A stretch of DNA of 64,000 nt from Mastigocoleus testarum BC008 (lineage in GTDB: Bacteria > Cyanobacteriota > Cyanobacteriia > Cyanobacteriales > Nostocaceae): NCBI RefSeq assembly GCF_001456025.1, contig NZ_LMTZ01000096.1, forward strand, positions 200,191-264,190, read 5' to 3'. Numbering within the stretch: position 1 is the stretch's first letter; each line of letters opens with the position of its first letter. Below, one piece after another: positions 45,973 to 54,742 of this stretch. Under the pieces are notes generated by a model. That model saw nothing but the letters and a program-made list of their open reading frames with translations, had not been told where the DNA came from and searched no databases. A program made the translations under genes and the position numbers.

Positions 45973-48666
45973 CTACAATTCTAATTCAAAATTTTTATCG
46001 AATTGATTTTTTACTTGCTCGAAGGGTAAAAACAAGGTTGATTCAATTTCTTCTCTGACATCACGGGTGACATAGCCATTTTCTAAGCAGTCTAATAGTA
46101 GCTTATTGGCATCAAGGTACTGTTCCAAACTTTTCTCTTGCTCTTGAGTGAACTCCCAGTCATGTCCAATATCACGATACTTAATCATTACATTTCTCAA
46201 GTGATTTGACCAAGATTCACCATTTTCGAGCCACCACTGCTTAATCATTTCTGGTTCGCTATCTTCCTTGGGCAGTTGCATTTTCAAGTTTTGTAACTCC
46301 TGCTTCATTTCTGGAGCAATATAAAGATTCAGGTCTAAGCTGAGGTATAAGCTAAGGTCGAGAATGATATCACAATCGAGGTCTAAGGTGAGGTTGAAGT
46401 ATTCGCTAAGATTGATGATGAGGTTTAAGAACAGGTCGAGAATGATTTCGAGGCTGAGATTAAGGCTGAGGTATTGGCTGAAGTTGAACTTGAGATCTCG
46501 GCTGAGGTCTTGGTTGAGGTCTAAACTTAGGTCTAGGATGAAGTTGAGTTTGAGGTCTCGACTGAAGTATCGACTGAGATTTTGGATAAGGTCTCGGTTG
46601 GATTCTAGACTAAGATCTGCACTGAGGTATCGGTTGAGGATAATGTAAAAAAAGATTGGGATTGTAGCTTTTTTGTAGCTTGTTTCCAAAGAGTTAGCTT
46701 TGCTATTGGCCCAGGTGAGAAATTTCTGTAGCTTCTTGTCTTTTGCTAGCAGTCTATCTACTTGCTGTTTCATCAGTGTTAACAGTTCATCTACATTGGA
46801 TAGCATCCCCGCTGTGAGTAAAAAAACTTCCCGCCAGCGTGTTTCTGTAATATGCTTCACCAAATCTGCTAGTTTTTGCTCACTAACAATTTTTTCGGCG
46901 GTAAAGTATTCCTGAAAAGTCAAATGAGAAAACGAGTAGATACTTTTTGCACGTTCTACCAGCAGTCCGTGGTGAGCTTCGATGGATTTTAAAACTGCTT
47001 CACTATCAAGATGCAACTTTTCAGTATCAGCGGGTGTATCTGGTAAGTTACTGATGTAATTAGCGATGTGATTTTCTACAATTTCTCGCTTGAAAAAATA
47101 ATGCTTTTCCCTAAAAGTACTAAAAGCAACCTGACTGAGCAAATCTTCCTTGCGTTTTACAGAAAGTTGTTTGTAGACTTGTTGTCGTTTAATTCCGCGT
47201 TTATCATCCCATTTTCGCAGTAGAGTTTGAGTTGCTCGTTTGTACAGTTCAGCACGGTCAGCAGGAAAACTTCTCGCATCTTCAAATTCTAGACAAAGAA
47301 GAGTTAACAGCAAAGGATTGGTTGCTAATTCTCTGATTTGAGGATTATCTTTCAACTGCTGAATGAAATCATCAGCGTACTGATCCAATTTTTTTATCTG
47401 AAACCAAGATTTAGCAAAATTGTTAATTTGCTCGTCTTTAAAATCAGCTACTTCCACCTCAGTAAATTGCTCAAAAGTGTACTCTCTAGAAGCAATACGA
47501 CAGGTAATGACAAATTGGTGAGGGCTAAATTCTTGGTAAAAATCTTGAATTTCTTTAATGTACTGAGATTTTTTAATGTACCAAGATTGGTTATATTTTT
47601 GAGAAAATGATTGGTTATATTTTTGGGAAAATGATTGGTTATATTTTTGGGAAAACTTTTGAATTTTTTTGATGTATTGAGGCTGGCTAAATTCTTGGGA
47701 GAAATTTCGAATTTCTTTGATAGTGCGCTCGCTATCTTCTTCTCGAACTTCATCTAAACCATCTAGTAAAATCAATAATCGACCTGCTTTTAATAGCTGC
47801 TCTAATTGGGCTTGAGCTTCTGTCAACCCACACTTATCTAACCACTGAGAAATATAATCAAGCAAACTAGGTTTATCTTTTGTTTCTGCAAATTGTTTGA
47901 GAGGAATAAATACAGGGACACAATTTTTTATAAATTCTCCTTTACTGCACTCGATTGCTAGGTATTTGAGAAAGGTTGTTTTTCCTGCTCCCGGCTTACC
48001 AAGTACCATCAGTTTATTATATTTACGTACCACCTCCAATCCTTCTAATCCCTTCTCTTCTACCCGACTTAAGCCAAAGCGGTCAAAAGTTTCTGAATCA
48101 TCACCTGCAAGCTTTGTGAAGTCAATTCTTCTACGTCCAGTGATTTTCTCTAGGATATTGAGTTGAGTGTAAATACTTCCTAACTTAATTGGCTGAGTCA
48201 TATCTAAAACTCGCATGGTACCGCAAGATTCTTCAATATCGCCCTGTACCTGTTGCCGTATACCCTGCACTAGTTCTCGTATATTATGTTTTAGAGTCTT
48301 GATTTGTATGTAAATACTGCTTAAGTCAATTTGCAGAATCATATTCGACTCGGGATTTTGGGATCCTTGAATGTAGGGATCTATCTTTTGAAATATATCC
48401 TTCGCCAGACTATCAATTCGCGAGCAATTATTTTGTTCTTCCTCTGATGGAGGTTCAAATGTTTCTTCCCTGTTCAGATTGAGTCGCTTGCAAATTTCTT
48501 CAAAGACGTAGCGCTCTACAGTTTTACCGTTGAAAAATTTGCTGATAGTTGAGCGACTTATTTCCAAAGTTTCTCCCAGAGCTTTTTGAGTTAGCCCATT
48601 ACGGAGCAAAGCTTTTTTTGCTGCTTCGATTCCTTTTTTCGATGCTTTGAGTGAACCTCTACCCAT
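45973..48666 (-). CDS. HTH-NACHT STAND-type NTPase with repeat expansions
   Basis: An 897-residue protein. Residues about 12-62 form an XRE-like helix-turn-helix (LTQKALGETLEISRSTISKFFNGK). A linker follows to about 215, then a NACHT NTPase: P-loop VLGKPGAGKTT (221-231), Walker B LLILLDGLDEV (297-307), sensor strand FVITCR (385-390). A helical region with FSHLTFQEYFTAEKIV follows, then a Leu/Asp/Ser-rich low-complexity stretch (about 674-780) and a C-terminal helical end. Between Walker B and the sensor strand is a repeat insertion (about 330-372), including FSQKYNQS three times. STAND NTPases oligomerise on ligand binding; bacterial NACHT proteins include anti-phage sensors. A defence role is inferred from family and context only. 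The start is the ATG at 48666. Confidence 0.88.
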   Translation of the reverse strand: MGRGSLKASKKGIEAAKKALLRNGLTQKALGETLEISRSTISKFFNGKTVERYVFEEICKRLNLNREETFEPPSEEEQNNCSRIDSLAKDIFQKIDPYIQGSQNPESNMILQIDLSSIYIQIKTLKHNIRELVQGIRQQVQGDIEESCGTMRVLDMTQPIKLGSIYTQLNILEKITGRRRIDFTKLAGDDSETFDRFGLSRVEEKGLEGLEVVRKYNKLMVLGKPGAGKTTFLKYLAIECSKGEFIKNCVPVFIPLKQFAETKDKPSLLDYISQWLDKCGLTEAQAQLEQLLKAGRLLILLDGLDEVREEDSERTIKEIRNFSQEFSQPQYIKKIQKFSQKYNQSFSQKYNQSFSQKYNQSWYIKKSQYIKEIQDFYQEFSPHQFVITCRIASREYTFEQFTEVEVADFKDEQINNFAKSWFQIKKLDQYADDFIQQLKDNPQIRELATNPLLLTLLCLEFEDARSFPADRAELYKRATQTLLRKWDDKRGIKRQQVYKQLSVKRKEDLLSQVAFSTFREKHYFFKREIVENHIANYISNLPDTPADTEKLHLDSEAVLKSIEAHHGLLVERAKSIYSFSHLTFQEYFTAEKIVSEQKLADLVKHITETRWREVFLLTAGMLSNVDELLTLMKQQVDRLLAKDKKLQKFLTWANSKANSLETSYKKATIPIFFYIILNRYLSADLSLESNRDLIQNLSRYFSRDLKLNFILDLSLDLNQDLSRDLKFNFSQYLSLNLSLEIILDLFLNLIINLSEYFNLTLDLDCDIILDLSLYLSLDLNLYIAPEMKQELQNLKMQLPKEDSEPEMIKQWWLENGESWSNHLRNVMIKYRDIGHDWEFTQEQEKSLEQYLDANKLLLDCLENGYVTRDVREEIESTLFLPFEQVKNQFDKNFELEL
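46325..46645. repeat. degenerate 6/12-bp repeat within the NACHT gene
   Basis: The plus strand is a run of degenerate units around GAGGTCTAAGCT and CTGAGGTATTGG. It is strongly purine-rich on this strand, in phase with codons, and encodes the DLSLDLNQDLSRDL-like region of the NACHT protein. No exact long repeat is kept, so it has diverged after expansion. Confidence 0.75.
47585..47656. repeat. three 24-bp tandem repeats inside the NACHT domain
   Basis: Units start at 47585, 47609 and 47633, each beginning GATTGGTTATATTTTTGRGA and differing at only one or two bases. They encode FSQKYNQS three times. The near identity indicates recent expansion, and the 24-bp unit keeps the frame. Confidence 0.95.
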
Positions 48667-48723
48667 GAACTCAACGAATAATTCTCTGAGTATATTTTAA
48701 CCAGCTCTAACCCAAACCATATA

Positions 48724-48818
48724 CAACTTTCACGCAACTCATACAGTCATACATAAAGTCATAAGTTCACAAAGACATTCGCCGACAAAACTTCAGACAT
48801 GTGGCTGTCAATATAAAT
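48724..48818 (+). promoter_or_regulatory. duplicated upstream region, copy 1
   Basis: About 95 bp that aligns without gaps to 49289-49383 at roughly three-quarters identity, with shared blocks AACTCATACA, CATAAAGTC, CCGACAA and CTGTCAA. It ends 31 bp before the 85-residue membrane-protein gene. It also lies within the 182-bp gap to the divergent NACHT gene. It is probably a promoter or regulator-binding region. Confidence 0.65.
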
Positions 48819-48848
48819 ATGTTGAGAAAAATTCAATAAAAATTTAGG

Positions 48849-49106
48849 ATGCAAAATATGATTTCAAATCGTAATAGTCAATACGATCAATATCAATGCC
48901 CATTTGTTGCAAACCCTTCTGACCCACATCATTACGCTTGTCCTAAATGTGAAAAGGATTACTATTTTCCCAAACATCGATTTCCTTCTATTCTACTTTT
49001 ATGGGTATTAATTGTTGCAATTCTGCTGTTAGTGCATAACCCTAATTCAGAAATTGAATCACCCGAAATTAAACCCACTTCCCAAGAGGTAAATTTAAAA
49101 CGTTAG
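48849..49106 (+). CDS. small Cys-motif single-pass membrane protein
   Basis: An 85-residue protein; an alternative ATG lies three codons in. The N-terminal half has a Cys cluster (YQCPFV ... HHYACPKCEKDYYF) that could bind zinc like a rubredoxin-type knuckle. One strong transmembrane helix follows (ILLLWVLIVAILLLVH, about 49-64), then a charged tail. I do not recognise the family. It is divergent from the NACHT gene and in the same direction as the kinase downstream, with which it shares its upstream region. It may therefore be part of the same sensing module. Confidence 0.7.
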   Translation: MQNMISNRNSQYDQYQCPFVANPSDPHHYACPKCEKDYYFPKHRFPSILLLWVLIVAILLLVHNPNSEIESPEIKPTSQEVNLKR

Positions 49107-49155
49107 TTAATGGAGAAATTTCTAAAAAATAAATCACACCATATTTTATCCGTAG

Positions 49156-49175
49156 GGGCGCACCGACGTGCGCCC
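49156..49175. repeat. GGGCGCAC palindromic repeat, copy 3
   Basis: GGGCGCAC and GTGCGCCC with loop CGAC. The flank reads CCGTAGG before the stem, so relative to copies 1 and 2 this one is inverted. It lies between the small membrane-protein gene and the kinase gene. Confidence 0.85.
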
Positions 49176-49288
49176 TAATTATTTTTTGTCATAAATTATT
49201 TTTTGAGTCTAATTATTAGAACTTATATTTTTTGACTCAACAGTCCATAATTTAAGTCCCTAATTTAGGAACTTAACTACTCCAATAC

Positions 49289-49383
49289 CAAGTTACACAT
49301 AACTCATACATTCATTCATAAAGTCGTAACTCCTTACAGACATGCTCCGACAAGAATTAAGACGTGTAACTGTCAAGATAAAA
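49289..49383 (+). promoter_or_regulatory. duplicated upstream region, copy 2
   Basis: The counterpart of 48724-48818. It ends 35 bp before the kinase start, nearly the same distance as copy 1 has to its own gene. This supports a shared function in expression rather than a random repeat. Confidence 0.65.
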
Positions 49384-49417
49384 GTTAGCTTATTCAGGCT
49401 TCCGGGGGAGTAAAGCT

Positions 49418-50503
49418 GTGTGCAACAAAATACTTAATAAACGATACAAAATAGTCAGAAAATTAGGAGAAGGTGGATTTGGAGAAACATTTATCGCCCA
49501 AGATACCCACTTACCTAGTAAACCTCAATGCGTTATTAAAAAACTAAAAACTCAATCAACAGACTCATTCACTTTAGAAACAGCTAAACGTTTATTTGAT
49601 ACGGAAGCTAAAGTTTTAGAGAAATTAGGTAAGCACAAGCAAATTCCACAATTATTATCTTACTTTGAAGAAAATCGAGAATTTTATCTTGTCCAAGAAT
49701 TGATCGTTGGTCACGAACTAAATAAAGAACTGACTGCTGGAGAAAAAAAGAAGGAGCAACAAGTAATTGCTTTATTAATTGAGATTTTAGAAATATTGAC
49801 CTTTGTTCACGATCAAAAAGTCATTCACCGCGACATTAAACCTAGTAATATTCTCAGGAGAAATAAAGATAGCAAACTAGTTTTAATTGACTTTGGTGCT
49901 GTTAAACAAGTAAGTACCCAAAGATTGAATTCCCAAAGATTTAACTCCCAATCAACTGTTATTATACGTACTCTTGGGTACACTGCACCAGAACAAGAAA
50001 AAGGTGTTCCCCAATTCAGTAGTGATATTTATGCTGTGGGAATGATTGCGATTCAAGCATTAACTGGACGTCATCCCAAAGAAATAGATGAAGATATCCA
50101 CGAAATCATTCGCAATGAAGCGCAAGTTAGCCCCCAATTCGCACAATTTTTAGATAATATGGTTTGCTCTGACTGTGCTCGGCGTTTTTATTCTGCTACA
50201 GATGCATTAGAAGCTTTGAGAAACTTAGGTCAGCCAACTCAACTCACAGAAACAGCAACATTACCTCCCTCTAAATGCAAGAAAATATCAAATTCTAATA
50301 GTTTTGGGAATATTCAACATAAAAGTATATTTATTAAATCACTCACGATCGCATTTGCATGTGCTGGATTTTTCATCACAGTATACATTTCCATGCTCGT
50401 GACGATATACATACGTAAATCAAATATCAATCAATATGGCTTAGAACAAGGTAATACATATCATGCTGAATTAAAGATAAATGAATCAAATGATGAAAAT
50501 TAA
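49418..50503 (+). CDS. membrane-anchored Ser/Thr protein kinase
   Basis: A 361-residue Hanks-type kinase. Intact motifs are the glycine loop LGEGGFGET (17-25), Lys41 in VIKKL, HRDIKPSN (HRD 137-139), DFG at 158-160, and APEQEKG in the activation segment. After the kinase domain (to about 270) comes one transmembrane helix (about 309-332, SLTIAFACAGFFITVYISMLV) and a short outer tail of about 25 residues. The start is a GTG at 49418 with GGGGGAG 7 bp before it. Kinase genes next to NACHT genes are frequent in cyanobacterial accessory regions, so a shared signalling role is plausible but unproven. Confidence 0.92.
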   Translation: MCNKILNKRYKIVRKLGEGGFGETFIAQDTHLPSKPQCVIKKLKTQSTDSFTLETAKRLFDTEAKVLEKLGKHKQIPQLLSYFEENREFYLVQELIVGHELNKELTAGEKKKEQQVIALLIEILEILTFVHDQKVIHRDIKPSNILRRNKDSKLVLIDFGAVKQVSTQRLNSQRFNSQSTVIIRTLGYTAPEQEKGVPQFSSDIYAVGMIAIQALTGRHPKEIDEDIHEIIRNEAQVSPQFAQFLDNMVCSDCARRFYSATDALEALRNLGQPTQLTETATLPPSKCKKISNSNSFGNIQHKSIFIKSLTIAFACAGFFITVYISMLVTIYIRKSNINQYGLEQGNTYHAELKINESNDEN

Positions 50504-50506
50504 GGC

Positions 50507-50589
50507 TTGTAGTTGCGCTATATCTTGGTGGACAAGCAATACCTAGGGTATACGCTAGCGATGCTAATAGCGCTAAAGCGCAACTACAA
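50507..50589. terminator. long inverted repeat between convergent genes
   Basis: TTGTAGTTGCGCT (50507-50519) pairs perfectly with AGCGCAACTACAA (50577-50589). The enclosed 57 bases contain further TAGCG/CGCTA palindromic pieces. It sits exactly between the kinase stop and the RND permease stop, so it may end both transcripts, or be a small dispersed element. Confidence 0.5.
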
Positions 50590-50606
50590 ACACAAACACA
50601 TTACCT

Positions 50607-53600
50607 TCAATTTAATGGAACACTCACTTTACCATTCCCATTACCATTACCGTTATGATTTGCAACAACTAACTCTAAACTTTCTTCATCTTGAGGTTTT
50701 GGCGGATTCCCACCAGAGAAATCCCGTAGCAACCCCATCAATGCAGGTACAACAGTTGGGGTCAGAATCGTAGAAAACGCTAAACCACCCGTCAGCACAA
50801 TTCCCAATCCCTGATAGAGTTCTGCACCTTTCCCAGGAATTACAGCCAAAGGTAACATTCCTAACACACTAGTTCCAGCAGACATAAAGATCGGACGCAG
50901 ACGGTCTTTTACTGATAGATAAAGGGAAGTATCATAATCTTTGCCTTCTTTTTGTAAATGCAAAGCGTGGTCAACTAACAAAATTGCATTGTTAACAACA
51001 ATCCCGGTGAGAATAACGAATCCTAAACCGGTAATCATGTCTAGGGGAACCACTACACCAGGAATAGAATTGACAAGGACCAAACTTAAAAGTGCGCCAG
51101 TAATTCCCATGGGAACTGTCGCCATAATTAATACTGGGTAGGTAAAGGAACGATATAAGGCGACCAGCAGTAAATAAGTAATTACCAAGGATAGAACAAA
51201 GGTTGACCCCAATTGAAATAAGGTTTCCGATAACACATCTGCAGAACCAGCCAGTTCGAGGCGAAAACCTGCTGGTAAAGTTTGGCGCAGGGGGTCGAGA
51301 ATTTGCTCTTCGGTTTGTTCGATTAACTGACCTAGAGGTGCTTCTCGGGCTAAACGCACAGTGAGAGTTAGCGATCGCTCTAAATCTACGTGGTTAATTG
51401 CATCTGGTCCTGTGGCTTCAACGACATCGGCGACGTCTGCAAGTTGCACTTGGCGACCATTACCAATATTTAAAGGTAACTGACGTAGTTGTTCTGGTGT
51501 TTCAACGAATGTATCTTGTAACTCAACCGTAACATCTAACTCTCGGCGACCATCGGTAAACTCGGAAGCTCGTAAACCTCCCAATGCAGCTTCGACAATC
51601 GCTCCTAAATCTGCTTCCGAAAGTCCGACTTCTGCTAAACGTTCCCGATTAGGAATAACTTGAAGTTCTGGTGCTCCAGTAACAAAATTAGAACGGACGT
51701 TTTGCACCCCAGTTAGTCCCCTTAATTGCTGCATTAATTTTTGCTGCAATTGATTTAACTGTTCCAGGTCTTGTCCAATCAGGTTAACTTCAAATTCTTT
51801 ACCGGGGTCTCGGAAAATGGAAACGCGTCGAGGAACGAGAAAACGATAACCAGGGAAATTACCACTAACTGCACGCATGCGATCGACTAGTTCATCGAGT
51901 TTGTTACCCGTTGCTTCCTCTGGTTTGACAAAAGCTGCAATTGCTCTGAGTCCGTTTCGATGGACATAAAGCGATCGCATGACTTCTGGTTGTTCGCTAA
52001 CAAAATCTCTTGCTCCTTGGGAAAGTTTGATAGCTTCAGGAATGCTGGTTCCGGGGAATGGTTCAGACAACCACAAAATTAGATTACGGTTTCCTTCGGG
52101 TAGGTAGTCTGCAGGTGGTAGTAATTGAAAACTTACAAATAAAAGCGCGATCGGAATTGTTAAAACTACCAAGCGTCTACCTTTGCGTTTTTCACCAATG
52201 GACCAACCCACAGTTAACAGTAAAAACTTCTCTAACTTGCGTTGGAAGAATAGAAATCCGGCTGAAGTTTTAGTAACAGCTTTTTCAAGTAAATTAGGAC
52301 TTAGCCATTTCTTATTAATTCTCGGTCGTTTGAGATTGCTATTTCCTTGCGGAAACGCTCCGCTAACCTGCGTCGCAATGACTGTAGTTTGGTTATTCGT
52401 AGGTAAGTTCTGTAAGTTTTGAGTGTTAAACTCATTGTTCTGATTTATATTTACCTTCCCATCTTGATTATTCCCCATTCCCTGAAGGATTCGTTCAGCT
52501 TCTGCTGGATTGAGAAATAACCCCGACAACATCGGAACTAAGGTTAATGCAGCAAACAGAGAAAACATCACCGAAGTTGAAAGGGCGATACCGATATCAA
52601 AAAATAATTGTCCCGCTTCACCTGTAACTAAGATAATCGGAGCAAATACAGCTACAGTTGTTAAAGTCGAAGCTAACATCGCTCCACCAACTTCTTGAGT
52701 TCCTTCGATTGCAGCTTTAACTGGAGATTTACCCCGTTGCATATGGGTAAAGACATTTTCCAAGACCACGATCGCATTATCTACGACCATCCCCACAGCA
52801 AAGGCTAACCCAGCTAAGCTAATCACATTGAGCGATCGCCCTAACAAGGAAAAGACAATAAAAACTGTAATTAATGTAGTGGGAATCGTAATTGCAATTA
52901 CTGCAACCGTTCGCAGGGAACCCAAAAATAATACTAATACTAAAGCTGCGAGGACAGCCCCCATCATCAAATTACCTTGGACAAAGGAGATGGATTCATT
53001 AATATAGTCATTTTCGTCATAGGGAATATCAAAGGTAATACCTTCTCCTTCCCGGTCAAACCGTGCTTCTAAATCCTTGAGAGCTTGACGAATCCCTTTA
53101 GAGATTTCTGGTACATTTGCATTGGGTTGACGAATAATTCCTGTAGCTACCGCAGGTTCATTATTACGAATTAAGGCGCGGTCTTGAATACCCCGACCAA
53201 TCCGAGCTTGAGCAACATCTCGGAGATAAACCGTTCCCGACTCATCTCGTCTTAAAATAAAATCTTCTAACTGTTTAACATCCGTCGAACGGCTAACTGT
53301 ACGAACTCGATATTCCCTTCGTCCCAAAACTAAGGGACCACCCCGAATATCTCGGTTATTGCTACGCAGCGCATTGACTACATCACCAATTCTCAAATTG
53401 CGATCAGCTAAAGCTTTGGGGTCAACAATCACTTCAACTTCTCTTTCTTTTCCCCCAGAAATCAGAAACTGACCGACCCCTTGAACCTGTCGAAACCTAG
53501 GAATGACAACATCATCAACTAGGTCGCGGTAATGATTGTCATCAGGAGTAAAACCTTCCTTGGGAGTCAGAATTACCCACATCATGGGGCTACTGCTACC

Positions 53601-53993
53601 ACTGACAATCTCTACATCCGATTCACCAGCTTCTTCGGGAAGTTGTTCTACCTGTTGGAGTTTATTTAAAACATCCACTAAGCGCTGATTGATATCAATA
53701 TCCCAGTTAAACTCTAAATTAATAGTGCTGTTACCAGAAGAACTACTACTAGTAACTTCTTGTATTCCCTGGACTTCTTGTAATCTTTCCTCGATGGGAC
53801 GAGTAATTAATTCTTCAACTTCAGTGGGACTTGCACCAGAATAAGGAGTAGTAATAGTAATTTCCGGACGTTCTCCACCCGGTCGTAACTCTAGGGGTAG
53901 GTTTAATAAAGATAGAGTTCCGAATAAAGCCAAAATACAGAATAGAACAAAAGTTCCATGTCGCCAACGGACAGCAGTTTTGATGAAGTTCAT
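50607..53993 (-). CDS. RND efflux permease (HAE1 type)
   Basis: A 1128-residue inner-membrane pump subunit with 12 predicted helices in two halves, each with a large periplasmic domain. Typical segments: PGGERPEITITTPYSGASPTEVE after helix 1, GMVVDNAIVVLENV with the proton-relay Asp of helix 4, and FVILTGIVVNNAILLVDHAL in the second half. An inserted polar linker (about 505-560, rich in Asn and Gln) separates the halves. The C-terminal tail has GNGNGNGNGK. It works with the adaptor encoded upstream and an outer-membrane channel not in the window. The substrate is unknown. Confidence 0.93.
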   Translation of the reverse strand: MNFIKTAVRWRHGTFVLFCILALFGTLSLLNLPLELRPGGERPEITITTPYSGASPTEVEELITRPIEERLQEVQGIQEVTSSSSSGNSTINLEFNWDIDINQRLVDVLNKLQQVEQLPEEAGESDVEIVSGSSSPMMWVILTPKEGFTPDDNHYRDLVDDVVIPRFRQVQGVGQFLISGGKEREVEVIVDPKALADRNLRIGDVVNALRSNNRDIRGGPLVLGRREYRVRTVSRSTDVKQLEDFILRRDESGTVYLRDVAQARIGRGIQDRALIRNNEPAVATGIIRQPNANVPEISKGIRQALKDLEARFDREGEGITFDIPYDENDYINESISFVQGNLMMGAVLAALVLVLFLGSLRTVAVIAITIPTTLITVFIVFSLLGRSLNVISLAGLAFAVGMVVDNAIVVLENVFTHMQRGKSPVKAAIEGTQEVGGAMLASTLTTVAVFAPIILVTGEAGQLFFDIGIALSTSVMFSLFAALTLVPMLSGLFLNPAEAERILQGMGNNQDGKVNINQNNEFNTQNLQNLPTNNQTTVIATQVSGAFPQGNSNLKRPRINKKWLSPNLLEKAVTKTSAGFLFFQRKLEKFLLLTVGWSIGEKRKGRRLVVLTIPIALLFVSFQLLPPADYLPEGNRNLILWLSEPFPGTSIPEAIKLSQGARDFVSEQPEVMRSLYVHRNGLRAIAAFVKPEEATGNKLDELVDRMRAVSGNFPGYRFLVPRRVSIFRDPGKEFEVNLIGQDLEQLNQLQQKLMQQLRGLTGVQNVRSNFVTGAPELQVIPNRERLAEVGLSEADLGAIVEAALGGLRASEFTDGRRELDVTVELQDTFVETPEQLRQLPLNIGNGRQVQLADVADVVEATGPDAINHVDLERSLTLTVRLAREAPLGQLIEQTEEQILDPLRQTLPAGFRLELAGSADVLSETLFQLGSTFVLSLVITYLLLVALYRSFTYPVLIMATVPMGITGALLSLVLVNSIPGVVVPLDMITGLGFVILTGIVVNNAILLVDHALHLQKEGKDYDTSLYLSVKDRLRPIFMSAGTSVLGMLPLAVIPGKGAELYQGLGIVLTGGLAFSTILTPTVVPALMGLLRDFSGGNPPKPQDEESLELVVANHNGNGNGNGKVSVPLN

Positions 53994-54002
53994 CGGTTTT
54001 GA

Positions 54003-54205
54003 GTAAGGAGTAAGGAGTAAGGAGTCAGGAGTCAGAAGTCAGAAGTCAGGAGTAATGGGTAACTGGTAATGGGTAACTGGTAATTGGTAATTGGTAATTG
54101 GTACTTGGTAATTGGTAATTGGTAATTGGTAATTGGTACTTGAGTAATTCATTAGCCCTGATTCCTAACTCATTACTTATTACTTATTACTTATTACTTA
54201 TTACT
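54003..54205. repeat. heptamer tandem repeats upstream of the RND permease gene
   Basis: Successive heptamer blocks: GTAAGGA, GTCAGGA/GTCAGAA, then GGTAACT and GGTAATT in about ten near-identical units, and finally TTACTTA units at about 54175-54205. The array fills the whole gap between the DoxX-like gene and the permease gene in the efflux cluster. Confidence 0.9.
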
Positions 54206-54207
54206 CA

Positions 54208-54618
54208 TTACCTCCTCTTCCCCAGTGTCAGCAATTGGTCTTTATCTCTGACTATAAATAAAGCTATTAATGCTCCCAGAGCGGGGACAGCAGCCCAAAA
54301 TAAAGTATTTGGTCTTTCGTAAGGATTTAATAATCTTTCATATGTGGAAAGCACTGATACTGTATGCATTCCTAGTAACGCGCCGTAAGTCCAGGTTTTG
54401 AATAAACCCACCATAAAAACAAGGATTATCAGAGTTTGAATTGCACCAATAACATAGGAAACTACGGGCGATACGTTACCGATAAAGTAAAAAGTAGAAA
54501 ATATACTTTGGGTAGATTCTGGTTGAAACAATTTTCTTAACGACCAAACCAGGAAAAATACTCCTGTAGAAAGACGAATAATTGCTAAACCAATTTGTAA
54601 CTTTCGTTCATCTGTCAT
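54208..54618 (-). CDS. DoxX-like four-helix membrane protein
   Basis: A 136-residue protein with four predicted transmembrane helices: LAIIRLSTGVFFLVWSL, VSYVIGAIQTLIILVFMVGLF, a third around WTYGALLGMHTVSVLS, and LFWAAVPALGALIALFIV. The layout resembles the DoxX/SURF4-like superfamily, but no diagnostic residue makes this certain. It lies between the RND adaptor (124 bp upstream) and permease genes on the same strand and is probably co-expressed with them. Its contribution to efflux is unknown. Confidence 0.7.
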   Translation of the reverse strand: MTDERKLQIGLAIIRLSTGVFFLVWSLRKLFQPESTQSIFSTFYFIGNVSPVVSYVIGAIQTLIILVFMVGLFKTWTYGALLGMHTVSVLSTYERLLNPYERPNTLFWAAVPALGALIALFIVRDKDQLLTLGKRR

Positions 54619-54742
54619 GGGTTTGTAGGGTATTAGGGATTGGAGACTGGGGACTGGCGATTAGGAAAAGAAAATAAGTAATAAACAACAAATAATGAAT
54701 AATTAATAGATACCCAATCGCCTATCCCTAATCCCCAATCCC

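Noticed and set aside
50513..50773. 86-codon plus-strand frame overlapping the RND permease end
   Set aside because: It overlaps the well-supported permease gene on the other strand and the long inverted repeat, with no protein-like features.
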